Source: a virus. Taken from it: a stretch of DNA of 64,000 nt. The stretch covers positions 1-64,000 of the IMG/VR virus record IMGVR_UViG_3300017987_000013, one strand, 5' to 3'. Positions within the stretch are counted from its first letter, which is position 1; each line of letters begins with the position of its first letter. A program made the position numbers and the translations under genes. Under the pieces are notes generated by a model. That model saw only the letters and a list, made by a program, of their open reading frames with translations, was not told the origin of the DNA and ran no database searches. This document shows positions 43,401 through 51,210 of the stretch, piece after piece.

Positions 43401-43930
43401 AATCCACCATCAACCACACTTGCCTCAATACCGGCAGTTGTCAGAGTGCCAGTCAAAGCAACAGCTTCAACAACGTTGTCGATCTGGACCGTGTTCGATG
43501 CGACGAGCGCTTCTGTTGCGTTTTCGAGGTTGTCAGCGGGAATCGTTGCCGTGAGCGTCTCATTCGCGGTAATCGCATAATTGGCGAATGCTGGCAGTGT
43601 GATTGTGACGACGGTGTCACTAGTTCTCGTGACATGTTCGTACGTCAGCCCCGCAGAAACGACGTTATCCCACCCATACGTCTCGCTCTGGGCCGACACG
43701 ATCCCGGCCAGCAGGCCAGTCGTGTAGCTGTTGTCGGCACCGATCGTTGGAATCCAAGTAGTGCCCGCAGCCGTCAAAATGAGAGTGTACCCACCCGATA
43801 CAATCCCGTCCTGATCAGCCGATTGCGTCAGTGTGCCACTCAGATTCACAACAGGCGTAGGCGTGCCAGGTGCGGTGAACGACCCCGGCCACACAGTGCC
43901 GCTAATCGAGAAATGCCACGGTCCCGTCAT
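40472..43930 (-). CDS. Large adhesin: five repeated domains plus two LamG-like domains
   Basis: A 1,152-residue protein. Residues about 25-660 are five related repeats of about 125 residues, each with a strand pattern such as GGLTLIFTLTGDQWVATLGA, then SAQSETYGWNNVV and TITLPAFA-like segments. Residues about 665-895 (ITEDFEDTSY, then HEFYILTDADSAYVGPASAT) and about 895-1152 (two Trp-rich sugar-binding-like stretches) resemble concanavalin/LamG-type sandwiches. This layout suits a host-receptor or polysaccharide-binding tail protein. The start at 43930 overlaps the spanin stop (ATGA). Confidence 0.68.
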   Translation of the reverse strand: MTGPWHFSISGTVWPGSFTAPGTPTPVVNLSGTLTQSADQDGIVSGGYTLILTAAGTTWIPTIGADNSYTTGLLAGIVSAQSETYGWDNVVSAGLTYEHVTRTSDTVVTITLPAFANYAITANETLTATIPADNLENATEALVASNTVQIDNVVEAVALTGTLTTAGIEASVVDGGLTLIFTLTGDQWVATLGADNAITTAFLDGITSAQSETYGWNNVVRDNLTYAALTRDNATQATLTLPAAATYSITVNETITATIPASALVASSSQIVATPTVDVTQTSCSVSGTVTTAEEANIVAGGRTLVLTLAGAGISWETSVGDDNAVTTALIGGIDSAQSEGTGWNDVVQAGLTYANVVRTDSTTVTITLPAFASYDITADETITVTVPASAVSGSAAALTAAPTFQVLFRPTIAITGTGGSGLTELEVLTGSETLIFTVTDDEFVATLGADNAITTAFLAGITAASSPTHGWNNEVSLDYTMLTRDNATQCTLTLPATAAYEVTADETITAIVPTSALSSSQLAVTATPTVTVGHAAVAITGTGASGMTEQEVIDGSETLIFTVSNDEWVATLGADNAITTAFLAGIDGDGSGAGFWDDEVKASLTYAMLTRNSATQCTLVLPAAASYEGAETVTCTMPASALVGSSEAIVATPTISVSVPTSALITEDFEDTSYTSRGWYDVSTVANSTSEQRTGAACIEFEFDVSDQSPNGGLGRHLFTASDDITLDYWVKYSSNWEGSGVGYHPHEFYILTDADSAYVGPASATLEVLIESHHNGSTGSYMQIGIGPSGHPGEQLVTSAVVLTDAEGDNYKGDWHHIQAHLAMNSSVGVADGVAQLWFDSELVIDNSVMEYRARAGEDSMLFNQLLVAPYIGVGSPANQTMWLDDFDLYGGAPTDVYATPDIVEQQWVESDWGHLDQHIYGASDPTGLNNGVCERSTAQAYQGTYAAHIQLPSGADHTSERVISMGVNWSARQYDQASAQSYDAIYVAFWLYATNYPDTQLKFLRHWSNPGTVNNGGLFFGLGANDDYLYWGWDQEAGATNSPGWPEPWPLNAWHHIEYHYVRNGYTYPRVGFWYDGSPIWPGYPNDPGAGWELIGSHYYLDAGARGSSLGLSFCGFCDIMNATNTNGVIDYYVDGFAVSTARIGPGTV

Positions 43931-44634
43931 TCTTTTGACCCCAAGAAATAGCCGATCACCAGCAACGCACCTGTCACCGGGATGCTCGGTAGTTTCAGTT
44001 CGAATGGTTGCCAACGAGGCGGTAACGGATTACAGATTCCAGCTTGCTGTGCGACCGAGTCTATGGCGATTGACGCCCAGGGAGGTCCCGTTATGTACGC
44101 CGCCGCCATTGGACCTTCGCACTGAAGCCCTAGAGATAGACTCAGGGGCTCTCGAGCCACCGACCACGTCCACGTCGGCGCTTCAAGACTGCGCGGGATA
44201 GTGACTTCAGCCCCCACCTCTAGCCCCAGGCTATCACGCGCATCCAGGTGCCCTTCAGCCCTCACGGTCCCCATCGAATCAATGGTCGCGTCTTTCCCCA
44301 CGAGCACCGCTTCAAGGCTGTCGCCCCAAATCTGGAACTCAGCCAGTGCCACACCCAGCACCTCCACCGAATCCAGCATGTCGCCATACGCGGTACGGGC
44401 CGCACGGAGGTTGATCTTCCCTTCCTCAAGCTGAAATGCGAGCCGGCGCGTCACAGCCACCTGAGAATCGCTCAGTACCGCGAGCCGTGTGATTTCTTGA
44501 TCCTTGGCCGCAAGCTGGTTCGCAAACGCGACTCTTTCGTCGCGGAGTTCTGACCGTAGGGACTGAGCCCACACCCACGTTCCTACAGCAAGTAGGCAAG
44601 CAATCACAGATACTGCGATCGACAGTCGCTTCAT
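43927..44634 (-). CDS. Spanin candidate with two membrane segments
   Basis: A 235-residue protein with an N-terminal membrane segment (IAVSVIACLLAVGTW, about 6-20), a coiled-coil-like middle, a beta-rich section and a second hydrophobic end (VTGALLVIGYFLG). It follows the holin and endolysin, so a spanin linking the two membranes is the best guess. The C-terminal membrane segment would make it a unimolecular type. Unproven. Confidence 0.5.
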   Translation of the reverse strand: MKRLSIAVSVIACLLAVGTWVWAQSLRSELRDERVAFANQLAAKDQEITRLAVLSDSQVAVTRRLAFQLEEGKINLRAARTAYGDMLDSVEVLGVALAEFQIWGDSLEAVLVGKDATIDSMGTVRAEGHLDARDSLGLEVGAEVTIPRSLEAPTWTWSVAREPLSLSLGLQCEGPMAAAYITGPPWASIAIDSVAQQAGICNPLPPRWQPFELKLPSIPVTGALLVIGYFLGSKE

Positions 44635-45137
44635 CACACTAACTCCTTCAACGCATCAATCCACCGCACGAACTTCGTCCTGTTGTTGATCGCCCGTGTT
44701 CGCTCAAAAACACCCCACCCATCACGCGATCCACTCACAGGCGCAGTATTTCCCTCGCAAGTTCTGTAACCGTCCGTGAGAGATTTCGTCACGAACCCGA
44801 TGTGTCCATGGCGCTTGAGCCGCGGGTAGTAGAGCAGAAAGAAATCGCCAGACTTCGGCACCGGTCGTAGTAACTCGTGCGCAGAAGCCCAGTCGTACAC
44901 GTCTTCCACCAGTGCCGTTCTCGGTACCGGCCACGCGTGCCCGAACACCTGACGACCGATATTCCAGACCCATGCGCAACACCACGGAAGCCCCAACGGC
45001 ACACCCGATTCCTTGAGCCAGTAATCGATCTCAACGCTACGATTAGAGCTACGCGGCACTTCTCGTACCTTTCGGTACTTCGCGGCCTCAGCAAGCACGT
45101 TCACCGCAGGATCCTCGATCGTGAACGAATACGTCAT
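44634..45137 (-). CDS. Endolysin (CHAP/NlpC-P60-like amidase)
   Basis: A 167-residue cysteine peptidase or amidase that should cut peptidoglycan. The catalytic elements are PWCCAWV (C53 or C54) and RHGHIGFV (H110/H112), with EGN at 128-130 nearby. This fits a CHAP-like fold. No signal peptide is visible, so release needs the adjacent holin. It starts directly after the holin. Confidence 0.78.
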   Translation of the reverse strand: MTYSFTIEDPAVNVLAEAAKYRKVREVPRSSNRSVEIDYWLKESGVPLGLPWCCAWVWNIGRQVFGHAWPVPRTALVEDVYDWASAHELLRPVPKSGDFFLLYYPRLKRHGHIGFVTKSLTDGYRTCEGNTAPVSGSRDGWGVFERTRAINNRTKFVRWIDALKELV

Positions 45138-45440
45138 TCAAGTAGGCTCCGTCCCATCTTCGGCGCCCGCCTGCCGGCGTTCAACGATCTTTGCTTTAGC
45201 ACTCGCGATCGCTTGCGCTGTTTTACCGATCTGGCTCGAGAGATGTTGCGCGATTCGCGGTCCGCCAGCCCAGCTCGCCAGGGCGATAACGAGACTGCCC
45301 AAGAGCGTCCATGCGGCAGACGCCACGACCGCGAGGCCGAACGAATCGGCGATGATCATCAGGAACACGAAAACAAGCGTTGCCCAGAACGCACACCGCG
45401 CACTGGACCAATTACCTTGTTCGTCTTGTAGCAAACTCAT
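45138..45440 (-). CDS. Holin
   Basis: A 100-residue membrane protein with two hydrophobic helices (AFWATLVFVFLMIIA and VVASAAWTLLGSLVIALAS) and a charged C-terminal tail (GKTAQAIASAKAKIVERRQ). It precedes the endolysin. The start at 45440 has TAGGGGGCGGT upstream. Confidence 0.7.
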   Translation of the reverse strand: MSLLQDEQGNWSSARCAFWATLVFVFLMIIADSFGLAVVASAAWTLLGSLVIALASWAGGPRIAQHLSSQIGKTAQAIASAKAKIVERRQAGAEDGTEPT

Positions 45441-45448
45441 ACCGCCCC

Positions 45449-46129
45449 CTACCATCTGCCGTATATCTGCGGCCTCCTCCATTGCTTGTTCTGCTTTCCT
45501 TGTCGGGCGAACTTCTGTGCTCGACGTTCAGCAGATAATACGGCTTCCCTGATAGTGCGTTTATCGGTTTCATCGCCCACGTACCAACTCTCGTCTTTGG
45601 CGAGATTCGCGGCGTAGGCAACGATCAAAGACCGTACGATGATTGGGAAATCGATGGTGACAGCGGCAGTCCATTCGGGGTGCTGATAGTGGTATTTGAG
45701 GTAGACTGTCGGCGGGGACGCAGTGCGAGCAAGCCAGAGCTTGTCGCCTACGAAATAGAAATAGTTACCTTTGACGTTGTCATCTTCATCGTCGATCAGT
45801 TGCCCCCAGCGGTCCCCGTTCACCTTTACCAACGGGGATTTTTCCTTGTGCCCGTCCGCTTTCAAAAAATCGGCCGGCAAAGATGCATATTGACCGCCAG
45901 TAGTAGCATCAGTGCCAGCCCATGTCAAAGCAGCCGTCCGCTGTCGCCAGCCCCGATACCCCTGATCAATCAGGTATACCTGAGCGTCGTGGCACCCTTG
46001 AGTGAGGTAGATGTAACCAATCTCGTCCTCTGCCTCACCCAATTCCGTAAGCGCGTAATCGGTTGGGACTGACCCAAGTAGCCGATACCACGCTTCCAAA
46101 ATCTGGGCAACACTCTCGAGCTGTGCCAT
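45449..46129 (-). CDS. Head-tail adaptor protein
   Basis: A 226-residue protein with the pattern of phage adaptor proteins: long N-terminal helices (VAQILEAWYRLLGSVPTDYA), the segment ASLPADFLKADG, and paired C-terminal helices. The order portal, capsid, adaptor supports it. It should bind below the portal ring. Confidence 0.66.
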   Translation of the reverse strand: MAQLESVAQILEAWYRLLGSVPTDYALTELGEAEDEIGYIYLTQGCHDAQVYLIDQGYRGWRQRTAALTWAGTDATTGGQYASLPADFLKADGHKEKSPLVKVNGDRWGQLIDDEDDNVKGNYFYFVGDKLWLARTASPPTVYLKYHYQHPEWTAAVTIDFPIIVRSLIVAYAANLAKDESWYVGDETDKRTIREAVLSAERRAQKFARQGKQNKQWRRPQIYGRW

Positions 46130-46132
46130 CGC

Positions 46133-46861
46133 CTAGTAACTTGCCTCCGCCGCTGTTCGGGCCTCTTCTCGGGCTTCGGTCATCTGCGCCTGAAGCTCGA
46201 TTTCCCGCGCCCTGGCAGTCTCTTCGCCACGTACCCGCTCACCGTTCGACAACGTCCACCACGGACCTTTTTCGTCGGCTATCGGGTAAATCGTGGGTTC
46301 TGGTTCTGAAACCTCTTCCACTTGATCAGCAACTTCCTCCGCCGCGGTAGCAGGCTGTTGCGTCAGACGCTCCATGACTTCGTTCGCGTCCAATCCGCCG
46401 TCAACCAACACCTGGGCGAGTACACCATCCATTGCCTTGATACGCTTTTTGCGCTCTGCAGCCGCGAGCTCTGCTTCTGATGGCGGCGCGTAATCCACGA
46501 GCACCACATTGCAGTTGCCACAGTCCTCGAGGTAGAACAACCGCTCCTCTTGAACCACGTTGGGCTTGTTCCTGGGAATCACCTTCTGGTTCTGGGTACC
46601 CTTGGTGTACTGACGTTCGCCAAACGTGCCGCAAACCGTGCATTCAGGGGTATCAGACTCTTCGTTGTCCCAAGTGTGTTTCGCGCCACACTTGTCGCTC
46701 CGCTCCGCAACGATGTACGGCACTGGGCGGTTCATCGCGCGGGTTTGTTTCCAGAGTTGGTGTTTCCCGTCATGGGTGAATCCGGCGGGTACGGCGCCTC
46801 TCGGCGGAATGATCTGTGTACGTACGCGCGGGATTTTCTGTACCATGCCTCGCTGACTCAT
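46133..46861 (-). CDS. Virion-region protein with zinc-finger-like segments
   Basis: A 242-residue protein with CGAKHTWDNEESDTPECTVCG (read as two groups, C..H and CxxC) and CGNCNVV, which resemble zinc-binding sites. The C-terminus has coiled-coil stretches (EARAREIELQAQMTEAREEA). It overlaps the next gene. No function assigned. Confidence 0.5.
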   Translation of the reverse strand: MSQRGMVQKIPRVRTQIIPPRGAVPAGFTHDGKHQLWKQTRAMNRPVPYIVAERSDKCGAKHTWDNEESDTPECTVCGTFGERQYTKGTQNQKVIPRNKPNVVQEERLFYLEDCGNCNVVLVDYAPPSEAELAAAERKKRIKAMDGVLAQVLVDGGLDANEVMERLTQQPATAAEEVADQVEEVSEPEPTIYPIADEKGPWWTLSNGERVRGEETARAREIELQAQMTEAREEARTAAEASY

Positions 46862-47433
46862 TTTTTAACGCTCCTTGGTTTCGGTCCCTGAAGGTCAATT
46901 CCGACCCCCAGAAACGGAATTTTCAGTCGGGATCGGCGCCTATCTCTTGCGCGTCTCCGGACCCTGTCTTCTGCTTCTTGTTCCTGCTTCTGCTGCTTTG
47001 CTTCGTTTATTTCGTCGGCCCTGCGTATCGCATCTTCCAACGACGCGAACTCGCCACGGCCGCTGTGCACATTGCCTTTCTCCAAGAACTGGCGTACGCC
47101 CGACGCCCCTAACTCATGGATGTTGAGCGGTATATACCTGTCCTGCCAGCCCGTCGATTCAGGGTTTTCAACGTGCAACCAGATCTCTTCAACCGGCCGC
47201 TCCGCCATCCGGCCTTCCTGGAACGTGACGTTGCGTTTGTCCTCGGGATGCAAAGTCATGTCGACCCGCCAGGTACCTTCCAGGACGCGCCCTTTGGCCC
47301 CCATTTTGGTTGGGACAAACTTACAGATCGCGTGCCTGTTGGTTTCTCGGGCATACAGCTCTACCTCGTCGGCGACGTCGACCGGACAGACAGGCATGTC
47401 GGCCCGATTCGCTAATGTGGCAATCAGTCCCAT
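46858..47433 (-). CDS. Virion-region hypothetical protein
   Basis: A 191-residue protein (MGLIATLANRADMPVCPVD) with a globular N-terminus (CKFVPTKMGAKGRVLEGTWR) and a very basic Arg-rich end (RVRRRARDRRRSRLK). It starts just after the gene at 47435-47863. Confidence 0.5.
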   Translation of the reverse strand: MGLIATLANRADMPVCPVDVADEVELYARETNRHAICKFVPTKMGAKGRVLEGTWRVDMTLHPEDKRNVTFQEGRMAERPVEEIWLHVENPESTGWQDRYIPLNIHELGASGVRQFLEKGNVHSGRGEFASLEDAIRRADEINEAKQQKQEQEAEDRVRRRARDRRRSRLKIPFLGVGIDLQGPKPRSVKK

Positions 47434-47434
47434 A

Positions 47435-47863
47435 TCAGATCCGCGGCTCGTAGTCGATTTCAACCAGCAGGTCACCCGGACCCGCCGAACACCCGCTCGC
47501 AGTAACCGTCACTTCAAGCAACTGGTTTTCGGTTAGCCGGAGGTTGGCGTAAGTGGTCGTGAGACTCGCTGCCACACCCGTCTTTGCCGCTGCCGCCGAT
47601 GCGAAATCGATGTCGGTCGCCGCCGACTGAAGCGAATTCCCTGTCGCACCAGATGTGGTACGAGCATATACCTGCGCCGTTAGAGTCGTGGCCGTAGGGC
47701 CAGCCTGGCCGTAAAACCGAATGCCGACCACACGACACTTCTGCGGTATCGAACCGACGATCTTGGTTTGGGTGCTGACCGCACCCGTCCCCAATACCAC
47801 GACCCCTTGAATCGATTGGTTGTTACCGCCTCGTCCTGAATGCGGCGTGCGTCTATCGGTCAT
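47435..47863 (-). CDS. Virion decoration-type protein
   Basis: A 142-residue Thr/Ala-rich beta protein (SIPQKCRVVGIRFYGQAGPT) with a strand pattern similar to phage decoration or minor capsid proteins. Not certain. Confidence 0.5.
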   Translation of the reverse strand: MTDRRTPHSGRGGNNQSIQGVVVLGTGAVSTQTKIVGSIPQKCRVVGIRFYGQAGPTATTLTAQVYARTTSGATGNSLQSAATDIDFASAAAAKTGVAASLTTTYANLRLTENQLLEVTVTASGCSAGPGDLLVEIDYEPRI

Positions 47864-47875
47864 CGACGCATCCTC

Positions 47876-48007
47876 CTAGTTCAGCCCGTAGGCTTCACGA
47901 GCGTCTGGGTCGGCGGGTCCGCCATGAAACTTCAATCCTGGCTCCGCCTTCTTCGACTCCTGCTCAACTTTCGGAGCAGCTTCCTTGTCCTGCTTGCTCT
48001 TGGCCAT
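47876..48007 (-). CDS. Small Lys/Glu-rich protein
   Basis: A 43-residue peptide (MAKSKQDKEAAPKVEQESKK and GLKFHGGPADPDAREAYGLN), preceded by GGAGGTTTAACA. Function unknown. Confidence 0.5.
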   Translation of the reverse strand: MAKSKQDKEAAPKVEQESKKAEPGLKFHGGPADPDAREAYGLN

Positions 48008-48009
48008 TG

Positions 48010-48285
48010 TTAAACCTCCGATACTGGTATAACCACACTGAAATTGGCGTACGGAGCGATGTGCTCATCGCCCTCGTATTCAATGGAGTCGTAAACAAAC
48101 TCCCATTTCTTTGGACTCTCAACCTTGTACCAAGTCGAGATTCCACCTTCGGAAGCAAGCCCCACCTCATCGTTCTCGGCGGGCAGCACTTCCATTCGGG
48201 AGCGCCATAGTTCTTCTCGGCTGTCTTCATCTACGAAGTGAACCGCAATGCCCGCTCGCCGTTTTCTATGTGGTGTCGTTTCCAT
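48010..48285 (-). CDS. Virion-region hypothetical protein
   Basis: A 91-residue protein (METTPHRKRRAGIAVHFVDE) with alternating strands (WYKVESPKKWEFVYDSIEY). The ATG has GAGGAGATAAGC upstream. It is probably a minor structural protein. Confidence 0.55.
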   Translation of the reverse strand: METTPHRKRRAGIAVHFVDEDSREELWRSRMEVLPAENDEVGLASEGGISTWYKVESPKKWEFVYDSIEYEGDEHIAPYANFSVVIPVSEV

Positions 48286-48299
48286 GCTTATCTCCTCAA

Positions 48300-48321
48300 G
48301 GGAGGGGCCTGAGCCCCTCCC
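48300..48321. other. Perfect 9-bp hairpin
   Basis: GGGAGGGGC (48300-48308) and GCCCCTCCC (48313-48321) around CTGA. No T tract follows on either strand, so this may be an RNA-stability or weak termination element. Confidence 0.45.
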
Positions 48322-48329
48322 TAAAGAAC

Positions 48330-49259
48330 TTACTCGTCGTCGCGCTCCTCATCTGCGTAGTGGTTGCCAGCGCAGATGATTCCAGCGGTCTCCATGTTGT
48401 CAACTGTCAGGTCATACGTAGTAGCACCGACAGCCGTGTTGAAATAGTTACCGAAGACGATACCAGAACCCAGACCACCACCGGAGTTCAGGAACTTAGT
48501 TCCCGACTCGGTTGTGACGTTTCCGGGTCCGTAAGTAAGGCCCTGGTGGTTCACCGACGCCGTGTGTACAATCCCGTTGGTGCAGTAGTTGAAGGTGCAG
48601 TCCTTCACTTGGTTGTTTGTGGGGTTATTTGTCGCGGTGGTCCAAAACTGGATTCCACCAACGAACCGAACCCCGGCATCGAGGTTGCCCTCGAATGAAC
48701 ACCCTTCGATTAGGCAGTTGCTACTGGCCCTAAACCGCAAGCCGTAGTCGCAGCCGGTACCCCAATCGGTGAACCTGCAATTCTTGAGGTGAGCACCCCA
48801 AACACCACCACCCGTCCCATCACCCATCTGCACCTGATAACTACCGGCAGCAGACCATCCGGTGTGGAACCCAAGGCCCTCGATGTAGCAAGCCTTTGAG
48901 ATGATGGCAGCGGGCTCAGTCGTGGATGAAGAGTAGTCAATGCAGAAATACTCTCCCATCGCCTTCGGAGCCAGCCCAAAACTCTGGGCAATAACGCTGA
49001 TTCCCGCCTTGTCGAATGTGACGGTCGATGTCACAGGCATGTAATCCCGTGCCACGTAAATCACGTCACCCCGATAATCAACACAAGCGTCAATTGCTTC
49101 CTGCAAAGTTGTGAAACAGACAGAATCGTCAACATCGTACCACTCGCGATCCGTGTTCCTGGCATCGCTGTCCGTGTTGTAGTTGACGTAGAAAGTTTTC
49201 CCACCCGGTCCCCCGTGAGGAGGACGCATGCCGTAGCGTTGCATATAGTCGCCAGCCAT
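48330..49259 (-). CDS. Right-handed beta-helix protein 1
   Basis: A 309-residue protein. VIYVARDYMPVTSTVTFDKA, then NQVKDCTFNYCTNGIVH and similar stretches form a beta-helix pattern resembling pectate-lyase-like proteins. It is highly similar to the next gene, as shared stretches such as VQMGDGTGGGVWGAHLK occur at the same places. Encoded just beyond the capsid genes, it may decorate the capsid or form a spike. No catalytic residues can be assigned. Confidence 0.62.
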   Translation of the reverse strand: MAGDYMQRYGMRPPHGGPGGKTFYVNYNTDSDARNTDREWYDVDDSVCFTTLQEAIDACVDYRGDVIYVARDYMPVTSTVTFDKAGISVIAQSFGLAPKAMGEYFCIDYSSSTTEPAAIISKACYIEGLGFHTGWSAAGSYQVQMGDGTGGGVWGAHLKNCRFTDWGTGCDYGLRFRASSNCLIEGCSFEGNLDAGVRFVGGIQFWTTATNNPTNNQVKDCTFNYCTNGIVHTASVNHQGLTYGPGNVTTESGTKFLNSGGGLGSGIVFGNYFNTAVGATTYDLTVDNMETAGIICAGNHYADEERDDE

Positions 49260-49271
49260 TTTGGGCCTCCT

Positions 49272-50204
49272 TTAGAATGGACCTTGGTTTTCGGTGGCGT
49301 ACTCATTCCCGACCAACTTCATCCCGAGAGCCTCAACATCAGGCGTCGACAGATCAAACGTGCCATTGCCAGGAGAAGTGATGAATGAGTTGCGGTGAAT
49401 GATCCCAGACGAACTCAGACTGTTGGTTTTCAGGAACTTGGACCCAGTCTCATTGGTCATGTTGCCAGGACCGTAGATCAGCCCCTGATGGTTCACTGAC
49501 GATCTGTGATCGATAGCATAGTCGCAGTAATCGAACGTACAGTCTTTGATCTGGTTGTTCGTTGGGTTGTTGGTTGAAGTCGTCCAGAAGTTGATCCCAG
49601 CCACGAACCGCTGTGCAGCGTCCCGATTGCCCTCAAAAGAGCAATTCTCGATCAAGTTGTTCGATCCAGCACGGAACCGAAGACCGTAGTCACATCCTGT
49701 GCCCCAGTCAGTGAATCGACAACTCTTGAGATGAGCACCCCAAACGCCACCACCAGTGCCGTCTCCCATCTGTACTTGGTAGCTATTGGCAGCCGACCAT
49801 CCCGTATGGAACCCGAGCCCGTAGATGAAGCAGGCTTTCGAGATAATAGCGGCCGGTTCGGTTGTGGTGCTTGAAAAATCGTGACAGAAATACTCGCCAT
49901 TCGCTTTCGGCGCTAGGCCGTAGTCCATCGCGATAACGCTGATCCCGTGCTTGTTGAACAGGAGTGAACTGGTAAGTGGCGTGTATGATCTACCAACGTA
50001 AATAACGTCGCCGCGATAATCGACACAATTGTCGATCGCGTCCTGCAAGTACTTCAGCGGACGGTCCTGCGTCCTACCGTCGCCAAAACCCTTGTCCCAA
50101 TTGTAATCCACAAACCACTGGTATTCGGTGTTGGCTTGCAACACTCCGCCGCCCTTCACCGGCACACCAAAACTGGTCAGTGGATTGATTCGCCTTCTTG
50201 GCAT
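49272..50204 (-). CDS. Right-handed beta-helix protein 2
   Basis: A 310-residue paralogue of the gene at 48330-49259 with the same strand pattern and nearly identical central stretches (AAIISKACFIYGLGFHTGWS, then TDWGTGCDYGLRFRAGS). The two differ most at the N-terminus. The pair probably arose by tandem duplication. Confidence 0.62.
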   Translation of the reverse strand: MPRRRINPLTSFGVPVKGGGVLQANTEYQWFVDYNWDKGFGDGRTQDRPLKYLQDAIDNCVDYRGDVIYVGRSYTPLTSSLLFNKHGISVIAMDYGLAPKANGEYFCHDFSSTTTEPAAIISKACFIYGLGFHTGWSAANSYQVQMGDGTGGGVWGAHLKSCRFTDWGTGCDYGLRFRAGSNNLIENCSFEGNRDAAQRFVAGINFWTTSTNNPTNNQIKDCTFDYCDYAIDHRSSVNHQGLIYGPGNMTNETGSKFLKTNSLSSSGIIHRNSFITSPGNGTFDLSTPDVEALGMKLVGNEYATENQGPF

Positions 50205-50430
50205 TTTTTACTTCTCCTTGCAGGCGAGTACCGGCCCGCCGCCGTAGTCTGGTTAGAAGTCCTTCTGGGCAGATTTAACAATCCCGGTAATTCATCCACC
50301 CTTTTCTTTTGTTGGCGGGCGGGGCCGTTACCAGCCCCACCCTAGCAAACACCAAAAGGGAGACCAGGGCCCAAGCCCCGTCTCCCGCAGAACCCGCCCT
50401 TCCGGGCAGGCACGAACACTACTCAAAATG
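50205..50430 (-). other. Non-coding stretch between the capsid/HNH genes and beta-helix genes
   Basis: No gene is visible. It holds two GC-rich hairpins, one near 50321-50338 (GGGGC/GCCCC) and the one at 50358-50386, and sequence that could carry a promoter for the beta-helix genes, but no clear -35/-10 pair. Confidence 0.4.
50346..50386 (-). terminator. Rho-independent terminator (minus strand)
   Basis: On the minus strand GGGAGAC (50386-50380) pairs with GTCTCCC (50364-50358), with a GGGC/GCCC inner stem. TTTTGGTGTTT follows directly. It lies after the capsid and HNH genes, which fits termination of the abundant capsid transcript. Confidence 0.6.
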
Positions 50431-51132
50431 CTAAGTGACGTGTTTCCAGGTCTGCCGATCGACGATTCGACGAACCGTCGTGTGGCTGACACCGTACTTC
50501 TTTGCGATCTGTCGATTACTGACACCACCTGCCGCAGCTTCCGCCCTAATAGCCCTAACGTCAGACTCTGTGACGGTGGCGCTAGGATGATCTTCTCCAA
50601 AGGGTCGCCGTCCCGAAAAACCGACATCACCAACTGGCAAATGCGTCCAGACTTCGCCTTTGACAATCTGGCTAATGAGCCCCTGCGAAACACCATACTC
50701 CTTGGCCAACGCAGACTGCGAACCCCATTGCCCTTGATACCGCTCACGGATCTCCACGACTTGAGCATCAGTGAGTTTAGCGCGGCCATGACCTGCGCCA
50801 CGCTTATGCAGCCCAATCGCGTAAGCATGGGCGGTATTTTCGGCCTCCGTGACCCATTCCAAATTTTCTGGACGGTTGTCGGACTTGATTCCATTTTTGT
50901 GGTTGACGACCTGTCCCTTAATTGGCGGGCGCCCATGAAACGCCTCGGCAACCAAGGCATGCACACGGACCCGGAAGACAACGTAGAGATAGTCATCCCC
51001 CCGAGTGTTTTGCTTGAGGACGTGCCCAGGCATACGGTCGTTAGACAGTTTGCGTCGCACACGCCCCAAGCTTGAAACCTCATGATCCGGCCACCTCGAT
51101 ACATCCCGCCATTCCTCTCTTCTTTCTTCCAT
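50431..51132 (-). CDS. HNH homing endonuclease (NUMOD4 + HNH)
   Basis: A 233-residue protein. Residues 5-35 (EEWRDVSRWPDHEVSSLGRV) match NUMOD4, a DNA-binding module of phage homing enzymes. The HNH core follows (VNHKNGIKSDNRPENLEWVT and AENTAHAY), then two helix-turn-helix-like segments (SQSALAKEYGVSQGLISQIV and SNRQIAKKYGVSHTTVRRIV). It sits immediately downstream of the capsid gene and is separate from the capsid frame, so it is a free-standing homing gene rather than an intron or intein product. Confidence 0.8.
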   Translation of the reverse strand: MEERREEWRDVSRWPDHEVSSLGRVRRKLSNDRMPGHVLKQNTRGDDYLYVVFRVRVHALVAEAFHGRPPIKGQVVNHKNGIKSDNRPENLEWVTEAENTAHAYAIGLHKRGAGHGRAKLTDAQVVEIRERYQGQWGSQSALAKEYGVSQGLISQIVKGEVWTHLPVGDVGFSGRRPFGEDHPSATVTESDVRAIRAEAAAGGVSNRQIAKKYGVSHTTVRRIVDRQTWKHVT

Positions 51133-51210
51133 CTGGCCCGCCTCTGCTAAGATGATGTAGACACAGTATGTGCTTCCACCAATCTTAGTAGATGGCAGGC
51201 TGTTTGTCAA

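Noticed and set aside
48300-48321. A rho-independent terminator
   Set aside because: The hairpin is strong but has no T tract on either strand, unlike the one at 50346-50386.
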